Source: Allobogoriella alba
GTDB lineage: Bacteria; Actinomycetota; Actinomycetes; Actinomycetales; Actinomycetaceae
Reading direction: 5' to 3'
Assembly (NCBI RefSeq): GCF_042665525.1
Contig: NZ_JBHTCQ010000001.1
Location: 620,001 to 684,000 of the forward strand
DNA length: 64,000 bases
The position numbers and the translations under genes are program-made. The notes beneath the pieces were generated by a model. It searched no databases. It saw only the letters and a program-made list of their open reading frames with translations, and was not told the origin of the DNA. Shown here piece after piece: positions 40,531 through 50,200 of this stretch; the stretch's first letter is position 1; every line of letters begins with the position of its first letter.

Positions 40531-42033
40531 GTGACCATCATCCACGTGCCCGACCGCCCGGTCGGCACCCTCACCGACGCGTGGCGCGCCTGCGTCGGCA
40601 CCGGCCGGTTCAACCTCGCCCTGCGGAAGGACTACCAGGACTCGCTCGCCCTGGTGCAGTCCGAGATCGGGTTCCACCACATCCGGGGGCACGGGCTGCT
40701 CGGGGACGACGTCGGCGTCCACCGTCCGTACGAGGTGTCCGGGGAACGGCGGCTGCTGCACTCCTTCACGTACGTGGACCAGGTGGTCGACGCCTACCTC
40801 GCGCTCGGGATCAAGCCGTTCCTCGAGCTGGGATTCATGCCCTCGGCCCTCGCCTCGGGCGACCGGACGGTGTTCTGGTGGCAGGGCAACATCACCCCGC
40901 CGGCCGACCACGACGAGTGGGCGGACCTCGTGCGCGGCGTCGTCGGGCACCTGGTGGGCAGGTACGGGATCGAGGAGGTGCGGACCTGGCCGATCGAGGT
41001 GTGGAACGAGCCGAACCTCGCGCAGTTCTGGTCCGGTGACCAGGACGCGTACCACCGTCTCTACGAGGCCAGCGCTCACGCGGTCAAGGAGGTCGACGCG
41101 GACCTGCAGGTGGGCGGGCCGTCCCTCTCGCCCGGCTCGGACGAGTGGTGGGCACCGTTCGCCGAGTTCGTCACGGCGCGCGACGTGCCGGTGGACTTCG
41201 TCTCCCGCCACGCCTACACCACCGGCCCGGCCCAGCACGTCCCGTTCGGGACCTATCAGACGCTGCGTGCGCCGTCGTCCCTGCTGGAGCAGTTCGACGC
41301 CCCGCGCCGTCACCTCGAGGGCACCGCGCTCGCGGGTCTGCCGGTGCACATCACGGAGTTCAACTCCTCCTACCGCCCGGACAACCCGGTGCACGACACC
41401 GCGTACAACGCCGCCTACCTTGCTCCCGTGCTCGCGGCGGGCGGAGACCTGGTGGACTCCTTCGCCTACTGGACCTTCTCGGACACCTTCGAGGAGGTGG
41501 GGATCCCCACCGGCATCTTCCACGGCGGTTTCGGGATGCTCACGCACGGCCAGATCAAGAAGCCGACCTACCACCTGTACGCGTTCATGGCCCGGATGGG
41601 CAGCCACCTGCTCGCCCGCGGCGCGGACCACCTCATCACCCGGGACGACGCCGGCCGCATCACCGTGCTCGGGTGGCAGCCGGTCGGCGGGACCGAGGAC
41701 GGGCCGGAGCCCGAGCGGCACACGCTGCGGCTGAGCGTGCCGGTCGACGCCGCCACCGCCTTCGTCATGCGGTCCTCCGTCAACGAGACCGAGGGCAACG
41801 CCTGGGCCGCCTGGCGGGAGATGGGCCGTCCGCGCTTCCCGACCTCGCGTCAGCTCGACGCGCTGCGGGAGGCGGCCGAGCCCGTCCGCCGCCACACGTC
41901 GGTGGCGGTCGACGGGTGCCGGATGAACCTGGAGCTGACCCTCGGCCGGCACGAGGTCACGCTCGTGGAGATCGACCCGGTGCGTGACGAGTCACCACCA
42001 TGGGTGGACGACGTGAGGATCCTCGGACGGTGA
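40531..42033 (+). CDS. GH39 family beta-xylosidase
   Basis: 500 residues, cytoplasmic. The GH39 fold is shown by FHHIRGHGLLGDDVGVHRPY, IKPFLELGFMPSALASGDRT, the acid/base Glu in WPIEVWNEPNLAQFWSGDQD, and the nucleophile Glu in GLPVHITEFNSSYRPDNPVH. It removes beta-xylosyl units from short xylo-oligosaccharides with retention. GAGGAAC lies upstream of GTG 40531. It sits inside the importer operon, which supports the view that the imported sugars are xylo-oligosaccharides. Confidence 0.94.
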   Translation: MTIIHVPDRPVGTLTDAWRACVGTGRFNLALRKDYQDSLALVQSEIGFHHIRGHGLLGDDVGVHRPYEVSGERRLLHSFTYVDQVVDAYLALGIKPFLELGFMPSALASGDRTVFWWQGNITPPADHDEWADLVRGVVGHLVGRYGIEEVRTWPIEVWNEPNLAQFWSGDQDAYHRLYEASAHAVKEVDADLQVGGPSLSPGSDEWWAPFAEFVTARDVPVDFVSRHAYTTGPAQHVPFGTYQTLRAPSSLLEQFDAPRRHLEGTALAGLPVHITEFNSSYRPDNPVHDTAYNAAYLAPVLAAGGDLVDSFAYWTFSDTFEEVGIPTGIFHGGFGMLTHGQIKKPTYHLYAFMARMGSHLLARGADHLITRDDAGRITVLGWQPVGGTEDGPEPERHTLRLSVPVDAATAFVMRSSVNETEGNAWAAWREMGRPRFPTSRQLDALREAAEPVRRHTSVAVDGCRMNLELTLGRHEVTLVEIDPVRDESPPWVDDVRILGR

Positions 42034-42052
42034 GCGCTCGGTTCCGGAGCAC

Positions 42053-42100
42053 GTCGATGTGCCGGAACGTGCCGCATACCGCACGCCCGAGCACATCGAC
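42053..42100 (+). other. 10-bp inverted repeat directly before the DUF624 ribosome site
   Basis: GTCGATGTGC (42053-42062) and GCACATCGAC (42091-42100) are perfect inverted repeats with a 28-base loop, ending one base before the GGGAGG ribosome site. Folded in mRNA it could tune translation or decay between GH39 and DUF624. Confidence 0.6.
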
Positions 42101-42118
42101 GGGAGGGTGGTGGGCCTG

Positions 42119-42790
42119 ATGGCGCAGGCGCAGCCCCGCGAGGGACCCCTGAGCCGGGTGTCGGGCGCCGTGTACTGGTACCTCGTGGTCGGGGTGCTGC
42201 TGATCCTCACCACGCTGCCCGGCACCCTGCCGCTGATGGTCCTGGACCGTTCCGCGGGCAACATCCCTCTGGTGGCTCTGTGCCTGGTGCCGGTCGGGCC
42301 GGCCGTGGCCGCCGGCCTCTTCGCGTTGCGGGACCGGACCCGGGCCGAGGCGCTGGAGCCCGCCCGATCGTTCCTGCGCGGGTACCGGCTCAACGTGGGC
42401 GACGTGCTCAGGCTGTGGGTGCCGGCGCTCGCGGTCGAGGCGATCATCGCGATCAGCCTGGCGAACCTGGAGGTCACGGGCGTCCCGGCGGGGTACCGGT
42501 CGGTGCTCGTGGTCATCGCGGCGATGGTCGCGGTCTGGGCCGGCCTCGCCCTCGTCATCGCCTCTCTGTTCGCGCTGCGCACCCGGGACGTCGCCCGGCT
42601 CGCGGCCTACTACATGGCGCGCACGCCGCTCGCGGCGCTCGGGGTGCTCGCGCTCCTGGTCGTCATGGCGGGGCTCGTCTACCTCACGTTCGACGCCGTG
42701 CTCGGCCTGGTGGGGCCGCTGCTCGTCCACCTGCTGCTGCGCACCTGCGACAGGATGGTGCAGGACGTCGAGGCGAACTTCGTCGCCTGA
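42119..42790 (+). CDS. DUF624 (YesL-like) membrane protein
   Basis: 223 residues with about five transmembrane helices (YWYLVVGVLLILTTLPGTLP, NIPLVALCLVPVGPAVAAGL, ALAVEAIIAISL, VIAAMVAVWAGLALVIASLF, ALGVLALLVVMAGLVYLTF). DUF624 proteins of unknown function accompany LplABC-type importers for uronate-containing or pectic oligosaccharides, as here. Start is uncertain: ATG 42119 is used, GTG 42107 or 42110 are closer to GGGAGG (42101), and ATG 42059 lies within the inverted repeat. Confidence 0.85.
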   Translation: MAQAQPREGPLSRVSGAVYWYLVVGVLLILTTLPGTLPLMVLDRSAGNIPLVALCLVPVGPAVAAGLFALRDRTRAEALEPARSFLRGYRLNVGDVLRLWVPALAVEAIIAISLANLEVTGVPAGYRSVLVVIAAMVAVWAGLALVIASLFALRTRDVARLAAYYMARTPLAALGVLALLVVMAGLVYLTFDAVLGLVGPLLVHLLLRTCDRMVQDVEANFVA

Positions 42791-42840
42791 GCGCCGGCGT
42801 CGTCGCCCGACCGCCCGACCGAACCGACTCGAGGAGAGCC

Positions 42841-44895
42841 GTGACCGCTCGTCTGCCGCGCACCGAGAAGATCCTCTACGGCGGGGACTACAACCCCGAG
42901 CAGTGGCCACGCGACGTGTGGGAGGAGGACTACGCGGCCTTCGGCGCGGCGTCGATCGAGACGGTCACCCTCGGTGTCTTCGCCTGGTCCCACCTGCAGC
43001 CCGACGAGGACACCTACGACTTCTCCCGGCTCGACGCGATCGTGGCGCGGGCGGTCGAGGCCGACGCCCGGATCGTGCTGGCGACGGCGACCGGCGCGAT
43101 GCCGCCCTGGCTCGCCCACCGCCACCCCGAGGTGGCCCGGACCGACTTCGAGGGCCGGCGCCACGTGTACGGCGGGCGCCACAACCACTGCCCCAGCTCA
43201 CCGGTCTTCCAGCGGCTCTCCGCGGCGCTCGCCGGCCGGATCGCCGAGCGGTACGTCGGCACGCCGGGGCTGGTCGCCTGGCACGTCGGCAACGAGTACG
43301 GCGGGGCGCCGCCCTGCTACTGCGAGAGCTGCGCCGCCGCGTTCCGGGTGTGGCTCCAGGAGCGGTACGGCACCCTCGGGCGCCTCAACGAGGCCTGGAG
43401 CACGATGTTCTGGTCGCACCTGTACACGGATTTCGAGCAGATCGTGCCGCCCAGCGCCCTGAGCGAGCACTGGCGCGGCCCGAACCACACCGCGTTCCAA
43501 GGCATCACGCTCGACTACATGCGGTTCTTCTCCGACGCCCTGCTGCGCAACTACGTGGACGAGAAGGCCGCGATCCAGGCGGTGGACCCGGGAACGCCGG
43601 TGACGACGAACTTCATGGGGATGTTCCGCGGGCTGGACTACCACCGGTGGGCGGAGCACCTGGACTTCGCGTCGTGGGACAACTACCCGCGCGGCGAGCA
43701 CGCCCCGAGCCGCATGGCGCTCGCCCACGACCTCACCCGCGGCCTGAAGGACGGCGCCCCGTTCTGGGTGATGGAGCAGACGCCGTCGACCACCGCGAAC
43801 CGGGACGCGAACCCGGTCAAGCGGCCGGGCGTGCTGCGGCTGTGGTCGTGGCAGTCGGTGGCGCACGGCGCCGACGCGGTCCTGTACTTCCAGCTCCGGC
43901 AGTCCCAGGGGGCCTCGGAGAAGTATCACGGCGCGGTGCTCGACCACGCCGGCCGCACGGACACCCGCACCTTCCGCGAGGTGGCCGCACTCGGGAAGGA
44001 GCTCGAGGACTTCGGCGACGCGACGCTCGGCGCCCGCACGCCCGCCCGGGTCGCCGTCCTGTGGGACTGGGACTCCTGGTGGGCGGCCGAGATCACCGAC
44101 GGTGTCCACCGCCGGCTGACCTACGTCGAGCACGCGCTGCGCTGGTACCGGGCGCTGTGGGACGCGAACGTCGGCGTCGACGTCGTGCCGGTGACGGCGG
44201 ACCTGACGCGGTACGACGTCGTGCTGGCGCCGCTGCTGCACATGCTCAAGGGTGACGTCGCCGAGCGGCTCGCCGCCGTGGTCGAGCGCGGCGGGTCGGT
44301 GCTCGCGACCTGCTGGTCCGGCCGCGTGGACGAGGACGACAACGCCTTCCTGATGGACCCGCCCGGCCCGCTCGCCGCCCTCATGGGGGTCCGGGTGGAG
44401 GAGACCGACTCGCTCGATCCCGGCACCGTCAACCCGGTGACGCTGGGCCTGTCGGAGCCCGGGCCGGGCGAGGCCATCGTCTCCGACGCCGAGCTCGTCT
44501 TCGACGTGCTCGTCCCCGAGGGCGCGGACGTCGTGGGCACCTACGGCGCCGACTTCTACGCCGGACGGGCCGCCGTCACCCGCCACCGGCACGACGGCGG
44601 AGGCGAGGCCTGGTACGTCGGCACGGTGCTGGACCGGCCGGGCACGGCGTGGGTGGTGCGGCAGCTGCTCGAGCGGCACGGGCTGCTCGGCCCGTACGCC
44701 GACGTCCCCGACCTCGAGCTCGCCGTTCGCGAGCGCGAGGGCCGGCGCACCGTCTTCCTGCTCAACCACGCCGCCGAGGCGGTCGAGGTGCCCGCGCACG
44801 TGGGCGGGACCGACCTGCTCACCGGGCGGCGCATCGACCAGGGCGAGACGCTGCGGCTGGAGCCGACTGACGTGGTCGTGCTGCGCGAGGACTGA
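42841..44895 (+). CDS. GH42 family beta-galactosidase-like glycosidase
   Basis: 684 residues from GTG 42841 behind GAGGAG. GH42 domain A: LYGGDYNPEQWPRDVWEEDY, VTLGVFAWSHLQPDEDTYDF, acid/base Glu in LVAWHVGNEYGGAPPCYCES and nucleophile Glu in PFWVMEQTPSTTANRDANPV. Zn-binding Cys are seen in CYCESC plus HNHCPSS. Trimerisation domain B (RVAVLWDWDSWWAAE) and a short beta domain C complete the fold. It removes beta-galactosyl (or alpha-arabinopyranosyl) residues. In a xylan locus it may take galactose from branched side chains, or the system handles a second glycan. No signal peptide. Confidence 0.94.
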   Translation: MTARLPRTEKILYGGDYNPEQWPRDVWEEDYAAFGAASIETVTLGVFAWSHLQPDEDTYDFSRLDAIVARAVEADARIVLATATGAMPPWLAHRHPEVARTDFEGRRHVYGGRHNHCPSSPVFQRLSAALAGRIAERYVGTPGLVAWHVGNEYGGAPPCYCESCAAAFRVWLQERYGTLGRLNEAWSTMFWSHLYTDFEQIVPPSALSEHWRGPNHTAFQGITLDYMRFFSDALLRNYVDEKAAIQAVDPGTPVTTNFMGMFRGLDYHRWAEHLDFASWDNYPRGEHAPSRMALAHDLTRGLKDGAPFWVMEQTPSTTANRDANPVKRPGVLRLWSWQSVAHGADAVLYFQLRQSQGASEKYHGAVLDHAGRTDTRTFREVAALGKELEDFGDATLGARTPARVAVLWDWDSWWAAEITDGVHRRLTYVEHALRWYRALWDANVGVDVVPVTADLTRYDVVLAPLLHMLKGDVAERLAAVVERGGSVLATCWSGRVDEDDNAFLMDPPGPLAALMGVRVEETDSLDPGTVNPVTLGLSEPGPGEAIVSDAELVFDVLVPEGADVVGTYGADFYAGRAAVTRHRHDGGGEAWYVGTVLDRPGTAWVVRQLLERHGLLGPYADVPDLELAVREREGRRTVFLLNHAAEAVEVPAHVGGTDLLTGRRIDQGETLRLEPTDVVVLRED

Positions 44896-45001
44896 TACCC
44901 GTCAGGGGGTGATGTTCACCGAGCGGGTCACTCTCGGTCGCCGCGACGTCACCGAGCCTCGCTAGCGTCGTCGGCACCCACTCGACGACGAAAGGTCCCC
45001 C

Positions 45002-46690
45002 GTGCCCTCGCTGTCTCGTCGTGCGTCGGTCGCCGGTGCCGTCAGCACGCTCCTGGTCTGCTCGCTCGTCTCGACCGCGGGTGCCAGCCCGGGTGGTGAG
45101 CGACCCGACAGCACCGGCCGCCCCACCGACGGGGTGCTCGTGCGCCAGAGCTTCGACTCCCTCGCCGACCGGCTGCAACCCCGGGCCGAGGACCCTGGGA
45201 TCGAGCCCGGCACCGTCGGCTTCACCCACGAGCCGCCGGAGGGCTGGTCCGTCGAGACCCCGGGGGCGATGGCAGGGGGCGGGATCGAGGAGTGGCGCGG
45301 CTGGTCCTTCACCACGCGCGAGTTCTGGAACGACGCCGAGGACCAGATGCGCTACCGGTTCGGCCGAGCGCACGACGTGATCGCCGTCGCCGACTCCGAC
45401 GAGTTCGCCGACGGCGGCGACGTGCCCGAGACGTTCGCCTCCACGCTCTCCTCCGAGCCCGTCGACGTGCGCGGGCGCCGCGAGGTGCTCCTGACCTTCG
45501 ACAGCCACTACCGCGGCTGGGAGGGCCAGTCGGCCACCGTCACGGTCTCGTTCGACGGCGGGGAGGAGACCGAGCTCGTCCGCTACGACAGCAGCACGGT
45601 CACCGACGACTACGACGGCGCCGCGATGAACGCCAACGAGGAGGTCGTCGTCGACGTGCCGGCCGGAGCACGCGACGCGACGTTCCGGTGGCACTTCGAA
45701 TCGGGCGCGAACTCCTGGTACTGGGCCATCGACTCGGTCGCCGTCCGCGAGGCCGAAGGCGCGCCGCAGGGCACCCCCACGTCGGCGTGGGTGGTCAGCG
45801 ACATCCAGGGCGACCCGGACGACCTCGGCCACGCCCTCGAGGACCTCGCCGCGGTGCGGCCGGCCGCGTCGGGCCTGCTGATGGTGGGCGACATCGTCGA
45901 CACCGGCAGCGCGGCGCAGTGGCAGGAGATCGACGACGTCATGTCCGGCGCGGAGGGCCTGCTGCCGGAGCAGGTCGCCGCCGCGATCGGTAACCACGAG
46001 AGCTACACCGGCGAGCCGTGGACCGTGCTGCGCGACCGGTTCCTCGACTTCGCCGGCCGCGACGAGGTCTGGGGCGAGTACCTGCTGACCGGCGAGGGCG
46101 GCGTCGACGTGCCCGTCCTCGTCCTCGGCCAGGAGGAGGCGCGCCCGCCCGAGGTCCCGATGAGCGAGGCGCAGCTCGACTGGCTCGACCGGCGCCTCGA
46201 TCACTGGTCGCGGCAGCGGACCCAGGTCCTGGTGATCTCGCACTTCCCGCTCGGGGACACGGCGTCGGCGTCGTGGATCCCCTGGTACCACGACCACTAC
46301 GAGTTCAACGACCGGATCACCCGGATGCTCGGCGAGCACCCGAACGCCGTCATCCTGAACGGGCACACGCACTACCCGTTGGAGCTGGGCGACTGGGCCG
46401 TGCAGCGGCGCACCGATGGCGGCCACCCGGACGGCTTCTGGGCGGTGAACACCGGCGCTGTCCAGGTCGAGTGGGACGCACGCGGGGAGAGCACGGACGG
46501 CATCAGCGAGGTCGTCACGCGGGACATCAACCGCGGGCTGACCGTCGACGTCTATCGCGATCGGATGGTCGTCACCGGCCGGGACTTCGGCCCCGTCGAT
46601 GGCGCGACACCGACCAACGACGTGAACGACGTCGTCCGCGAGGTCACGATCCCCAACCCCTACGTGCACAGCGCCCAGCGGCGCGGCTGA
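45002..46690 (+). CDS. Secreted calcineurin-like metallophosphoesterase
   Basis: 562 residues from GTG 45002. A signal peptide (SRRASVAGAVSTLLVCSLVS) is followed by a beta-rich domain (about 45-255) and a metallophosphoesterase domain (about 260-490): VVSDIQGDPDD (motif I with Gln in place of the usual His), VGDIVDTG, AIGNHES, VISHFPLGD and LNGHTHYPLELG. C-terminal beta segment to residue 562. Secreted, no membrane anchor seen. The substrate is unknown. It lies between GH42 and GH67 genes but is separated from GH42 by 106 bp. Confidence 0.88.
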   Translation: MPSLSRRASVAGAVSTLLVCSLVSTAGASPGGERPDSTGRPTDGVLVRQSFDSLADRLQPRAEDPGIEPGTVGFTHEPPEGWSVETPGAMAGGGIEEWRGWSFTTREFWNDAEDQMRYRFGRAHDVIAVADSDEFADGGDVPETFASTLSSEPVDVRGRREVLLTFDSHYRGWEGQSATVTVSFDGGEETELVRYDSSTVTDDYDGAAMNANEEVVVDVPAGARDATFRWHFESGANSWYWAIDSVAVREAEGAPQGTPTSAWVVSDIQGDPDDLGHALEDLAAVRPAASGLLMVGDIVDTGSAAQWQEIDDVMSGAEGLLPEQVAAAIGNHESYTGEPWTVLRDRFLDFAGRDEVWGEYLLTGEGGVDVPVLVLGQEEARPPEVPMSEAQLDWLDRRLDHWSRQRTQVLVISHFPLGDTASASWIPWYHDHYEFNDRITRMLGEHPNAVILNGHTHYPLELGDWAVQRRTDGGHPDGFWAVNTGAVQVEWDARGESTDGISEVVTRDINRGLTVDVYRDRMVVTGRDFGPVDGATPTNDVNDVVREVTIPNPYVHSAQRRG

Positions 46691-46738
46691 GCGGAACCGG
46701 CCCGCTCGCCGGCAGGCCGGGCGGCGGCAGCACGGACG

Positions 46739-48784
46739 TCAGTAGATCGTTCGGCCCTGCTCGTCCGGGATGCCGGACTTGCGGAGGAAGTACGTGTTGA
46801 TCTGGTCGCGCCACTCGACGGCGGAGCGCAGCTGCTCGGCAAGCCGCTCGCCCACCCGCTGCGCGACCGCCGACGGCGCCCGGTCGGCCACCGCCTCCCA
46901 CGCGGCGACCATCTCCTCGACCCGCTCGACACCCTCGAAGTGCGAGTCGTAGATGTGCTGGATGACCGTCTTCCCGCTGTGCAGCCGGTGCGTGTACGGC
47001 ACGTGGTGGAAGAACAGGAGCAGCTCGTCCGGCGTCGTCTCGGGACGCTCGTAGCGGCTTGCCCACGGCTCGGGGTACAGGCCGGCGTAACCGGTCCCGG
47101 TGGCGACGGACCGGTCCACACCGATGCCGTCGCGGTCGGCGAAGTGGTACGTGCCCCAGGGCGTGTACTCGTACCCGTCGACGTCGGGTCCGTAGTGATG
47201 CCCGGGGCGGACCATCCAGCCGACCCCTAGCGGGGCGGTGTACGACTCGTAGGTCTGCCAGGAGCCGGTCATGATCGACCGTGCCGCGTCCCGGACTGCG
47301 TCGTCATCGAAGGTGGCGCCGAGCCACTCGTCGAGGATCCCCTCCGGTGACAGGTCCGGGTCCCAGGCGAGCCGGCCCAGGGCGTAGAGGTTCGCCTGCG
47401 CGAACGGATGGCCGGTCCAGTGCTCGTCGGCGCCCACGTTGGAGACGGCGACCACGCCGCCGGAGTGCGCTTCCGCGGAAGCGTCGGCCGCGGCACCGGC
47501 GGCGCCGGCGACGAGCTGGCTGACGGATGGTGCGGCGTCGTCCCCGAACGGGAAGCCCAGCACCTGCGACCACATCGGCGCCAGGTAGCACGCGTGGCGT
47601 TGCTGGCCGGTGTACTCCTGGGTCACCTGAAGCTCCAGCGCGAGCCGGGTGCGCGGAACGGCGCCGATGACGGGGGAGACCGGCTCGCGGACCTGGAAGT
47701 CCATGGGGCCATGCTTGACCTGGAGGATGACGTTGTCGTCGAACGTGCCGTCCAGCGGCGCGAAGTGGTCGTAGGCAGCGCGGGCACGGTCGGTGGAGCG
47801 GTCGCGCCAGTCCTGCTGGTGGTTGTAGACGAAGGCGCGCCAGAACACCTCCCCGCCGTGCGGGGCGAGCGCCCGGCCCAGCATGTTGGCGCCGTCGCCG
47901 TGCGTGCGGCCGTAGCCGAACGGCCCGGGCTGGCCCTCGGAGTCGGCCTTGACGACGAACCCGCCGAAGTCCGGGATCGCGTCGTACACCCGGTCGACGG
48001 CGGCCCGCCACCACGACTGCACGGACTCCTCCAGCGGGTCGGCCGTCGGCAGCCCGCCCAACGTCATCGGCGAGGAGAAGCTGACCGAGAGGTACACGGT
48101 GATGCCCTGCGGCCGGAAGACCTCGGCGAGCCGGACGACGTCGTGCAGCCGGTCCGTCAGCAGCCTGGCCTCGGCGGCGTGCACGTTGACGTTGTTGAGC
48201 GCGACGCGGTTGATCCCGACCGACGCCAGCAGGCGCGCGTAGTGCCCGACCCGTGTCAGGTCCGGCCGGAGCCGACCGTCGTCGTAGAAGAGCGAGCCGC
48301 CGGAGTAGCCCCGCTCCACCCGCCCCATGACCGGGTGCACGGCCACGTTGTCCCAGTGGTCGAGCATGCGGATCGGGTGTGCCGGCGCATCGACCTCGAC
48401 GCCGTCCGGGGCGTCGAGGTCGAGGCCCGCTCGTCGGACGTGATGGAAGCCGTAGAGCAGACCGCGGTCCGAGCCGCCGACGACGGCGACGTTCCCGGCG
48501 GCACGGACCAGCGCGAACCCGTCGTCCGGGATGTCGCCGACCTCCTCCAGCGCTTCCAGGTCGATGCCGGCGTCGGCCGCCCGGTCCGCCGTCATGAGCA
48601 CGACGGTGGCCCCCTCGGGCGAGCTGACCGATCCCCCGTGGCGGGCAGTCAGCGCGACGAGCTCGGCCCGGACGGTCTCCCCGAGGGGGCCGGTTGCGTC
48701 GATCGCGACGGCGCGTGAGCCGAGGTCATGGCCGGGGTCGGGGGGTAGCCAGGCGTGGTCGGCGGTCGGGGGAAGAGGGGACAT
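46739..48784 (-). CDS. GH67 family alpha-glucuronidase
   Basis: 681 residues, cytoplasmic. The GH67 barrel shows RMLDHWDNVAVHPVMGRVER, GINRVALNNVNVHAAEARLL, the acid Glu in GFVVKADSEGQPGPFGYGRT, and NVILQVKHGPMDFQVREPVS with the catalytic Asp and Glu bases. The C-terminal ERPETTPDELLLFFHHVPYT and SGKTVIQHIYDSHFEGVERV segments are conserved in the family. It cleaves the 4-O-methylglucuronic acid from the non-reducing xylose of aldouronic acids, so it defines the locus as glucuronoxylan-related. ATG 48784 has GGAG five bases before and is preferred over 48817. Downstream of and collinear with LacI regulator 2. Confidence 0.95.
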   Translation of the reverse strand: MSPLPPTADHAWLPPDPGHDLGSRAVAIDATGPLGETVRAELVALTARHGGSVSSPEGATVVLMTADRAADAGIDLEALEEVGDIPDDGFALVRAAGNVAVVGGSDRGLLYGFHHVRRAGLDLDAPDGVEVDAPAHPIRMLDHWDNVAVHPVMGRVERGYSGGSLFYDDGRLRPDLTRVGHYARLLASVGINRVALNNVNVHAAEARLLTDRLHDVVRLAEVFRPQGITVYLSVSFSSPMTLGGLPTADPLEESVQSWWRAAVDRVYDAIPDFGGFVVKADSEGQPGPFGYGRTHGDGANMLGRALAPHGGEVFWRAFVYNHQQDWRDRSTDRARAAYDHFAPLDGTFDDNVILQVKHGPMDFQVREPVSPVIGAVPRTRLALELQVTQEYTGQQRHACYLAPMWSQVLGFPFGDDAAPSVSQLVAGAAGAAADASAEAHSGGVVAVSNVGADEHWTGHPFAQANLYALGRLAWDPDLSPEGILDEWLGATFDDDAVRDAARSIMTGSWQTYESYTAPLGVGWMVRPGHHYGPDVDGYEYTPWGTYHFADRDGIGVDRSVATGTGYAGLYPEPWASRYERPETTPDELLLFFHHVPYTHRLHSGKTVIQHIYDSHFEGVERVEEMVAAWEAVADRAPSAVAQRVGERLAEQLRSAVEWRDQINTYFLRKSGIPDEQGRTIY

Positions 48785-48902
48785 CACATCTCCGGAAGGG
48801 TTGCTCGCCCGTGGCACTCATGTGTGCCGGACGGTCGTCGAGGTTGAGCGCTGTGCGTCACCGTTCGTCGGCAGGGCACTCGCGGCCGGCGCTGGGACGG
48901 CC

Positions 48903-49940
48903 TCACCGTCGGTGCGCCCGTGGTGTGACGACCGACGACTCGCGTTCGACGATGTGGAAGCGGGCCTTGTGCAGGCGTGGCGGTCGCTGCGTCCGCGGGC
49001 CCCATTCGATCCGTTCGACGAGCATCCTGACGGCAGTCTCGGCGATCTCGTCACGGCCCGCGTCGACCGTGGAGAGCGAGGGGAGGGTGAAGCGTCCGTC
49101 GGTGATGTTGTCGAAGCCGATCAGGGCGACGTCCTCCGGGATGCGCCGGCCCGACTTCCCGAGCGATCGGAGCGCGCCCAGGGCCAGCGCGTCGTTGAGA
49201 GCGAAGACCGCGTCGAACTCCACGCCGGAGGCGATCAGCTCGTTGGTGGCGTTGGCGCCGTCCTCCTGGTGCCAGGGCGCCACGGTCCGTTCGAGGCTCC
49301 GGTCGTGCGGTATCCCGGCAACTTCCAGCGCCTGGCGGTATCCGCGGACGCGCAGGTCGGCCGCACGGAGCTGATCTTCGCGCCGGTCCGGATGGGCGCC
49401 GAGAACGGCGATCCGCGTACGCCCTTGCGCGATGAGGTGATCCACTGCGGCCCGCGAGGCCGAGACGTTGTGCATCGTGACGTGATCCGTGGGTCCTCCG
49501 AAGATCCGTTCGCCGAGCATGACGAGCGGGTAGTCGACGACGTCCAGGAGATCTGTGTCCTCCGTGCCCAGCCGCTCCGGGCTGAACAGAAGCCCGTCCG
49601 TCTGGCGCAGGCCATGAGCGAGCACGTCGATCTCGTGCTGGCGATCTCGGCCGGCCTGCCCGACGATCACGCTGAGGTTGCGCCGCTCGGCGGCCAGGAT
49701 CACGGCGTCCGCGAGCTCGGCGAAGTAGTTCTGCCGTAGCTCGGGTACGGCGAGTCCGATGACGCCGGTGCGTCCGGAACGAAGCCCTCGTGCCGAGAGA
49801 TTGGGCCGGTAGCCGAGCTCCGAGATCGCCTTCTCCACGCGCGAGCGCGTGCTCGGATGCACGTGGGGTTGGTTGTTGACGACGTTCGAGACGGTCTTGA
49901 CCGACACGCGCGCCAACCGTGCGACGTCCCGCATAGTCAC
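48903..49940 (-). CDS. LacI family transcriptional regulator 2
   Basis: 345 residues. Start is GTG 49940 or ATG 49934 (SVTMRDVARLARVSVKTVSN). The HTH and hinge are followed by GVIGLAVPELRQNYFAELAD, HGLRQTDGLLFSPERLGTED, AVFALNDALALGALRSLGKS and DVALIGFDNITDGRFTLPSL. The upstream open frame to 50624 overlaps the divergent esterase promoter and is rejected. It faces the esterase-ABC importer genes, with two direct-repeat operators between, and precedes GH67 on the same strand, so it probably controls both directions. Confidence 0.93.
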   Translation of the reverse strand: MTMRDVARLARVSVKTVSNVVNNQPHVHPSTRSRVEKAISELGYRPNLSARGLRSGRTGVIGLAVPELRQNYFAELADAVILAAERRNLSVIVGQAGRDRQHEIDVLAHGLRQTDGLLFSPERLGTEDTDLLDVVDYPLVMLGERIFGGPTDHVTMHNVSASRAAVDHLIAQGRTRIAVLGAHPDRREDQLRAADLRVRGYRQALEVAGIPHDRSLERTVAPWHQEDGANATNELIASGVEFDAVFALNDALALGALRSLGKSGRRIPEDVALIGFDNITDGRFTLPSLSTVDAGRDEIAETAVRMLVERIEWGPRTQRPPRLHKARFHIVERESSVVTPRAHRR

Positions 49941-50163
49941 GCTCAACTGCGCATCCCCGCGTTCTCTCCAGTGCCGGTCAGCCGGACCCGACGCCTCACG
50001 CGGAGGTGCTGTACCGCGACATCCGCAGCCCTCTGGGCGGACCCGTACGACTGCGTTCGTTCCCGCGGATCCGGGAGCCCGAGTGTATATCGGCCCATCG
50101 TTGGGTCCTCCAGGTGAGCGTGCCGGTGTGTGTCGTGCGCCGTGGGTGTGCTGCTGCGTTGCC

Positions 50164-50193
50164 TTGACACGGGTCGACGGTGCGCACAAGAAT
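50164..50193 (+). promoter_or_regulatory. Promoter of the esterase gene
   Basis: Consensus -35 TTGACA at 50164-50169, 18-bp spacer, AAGAAT at 50188-50193. Predicted start is near 50200, directly at the first operator repeat. Confidence 0.55.
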
Positions 50194-50200
50194 GATTCGC

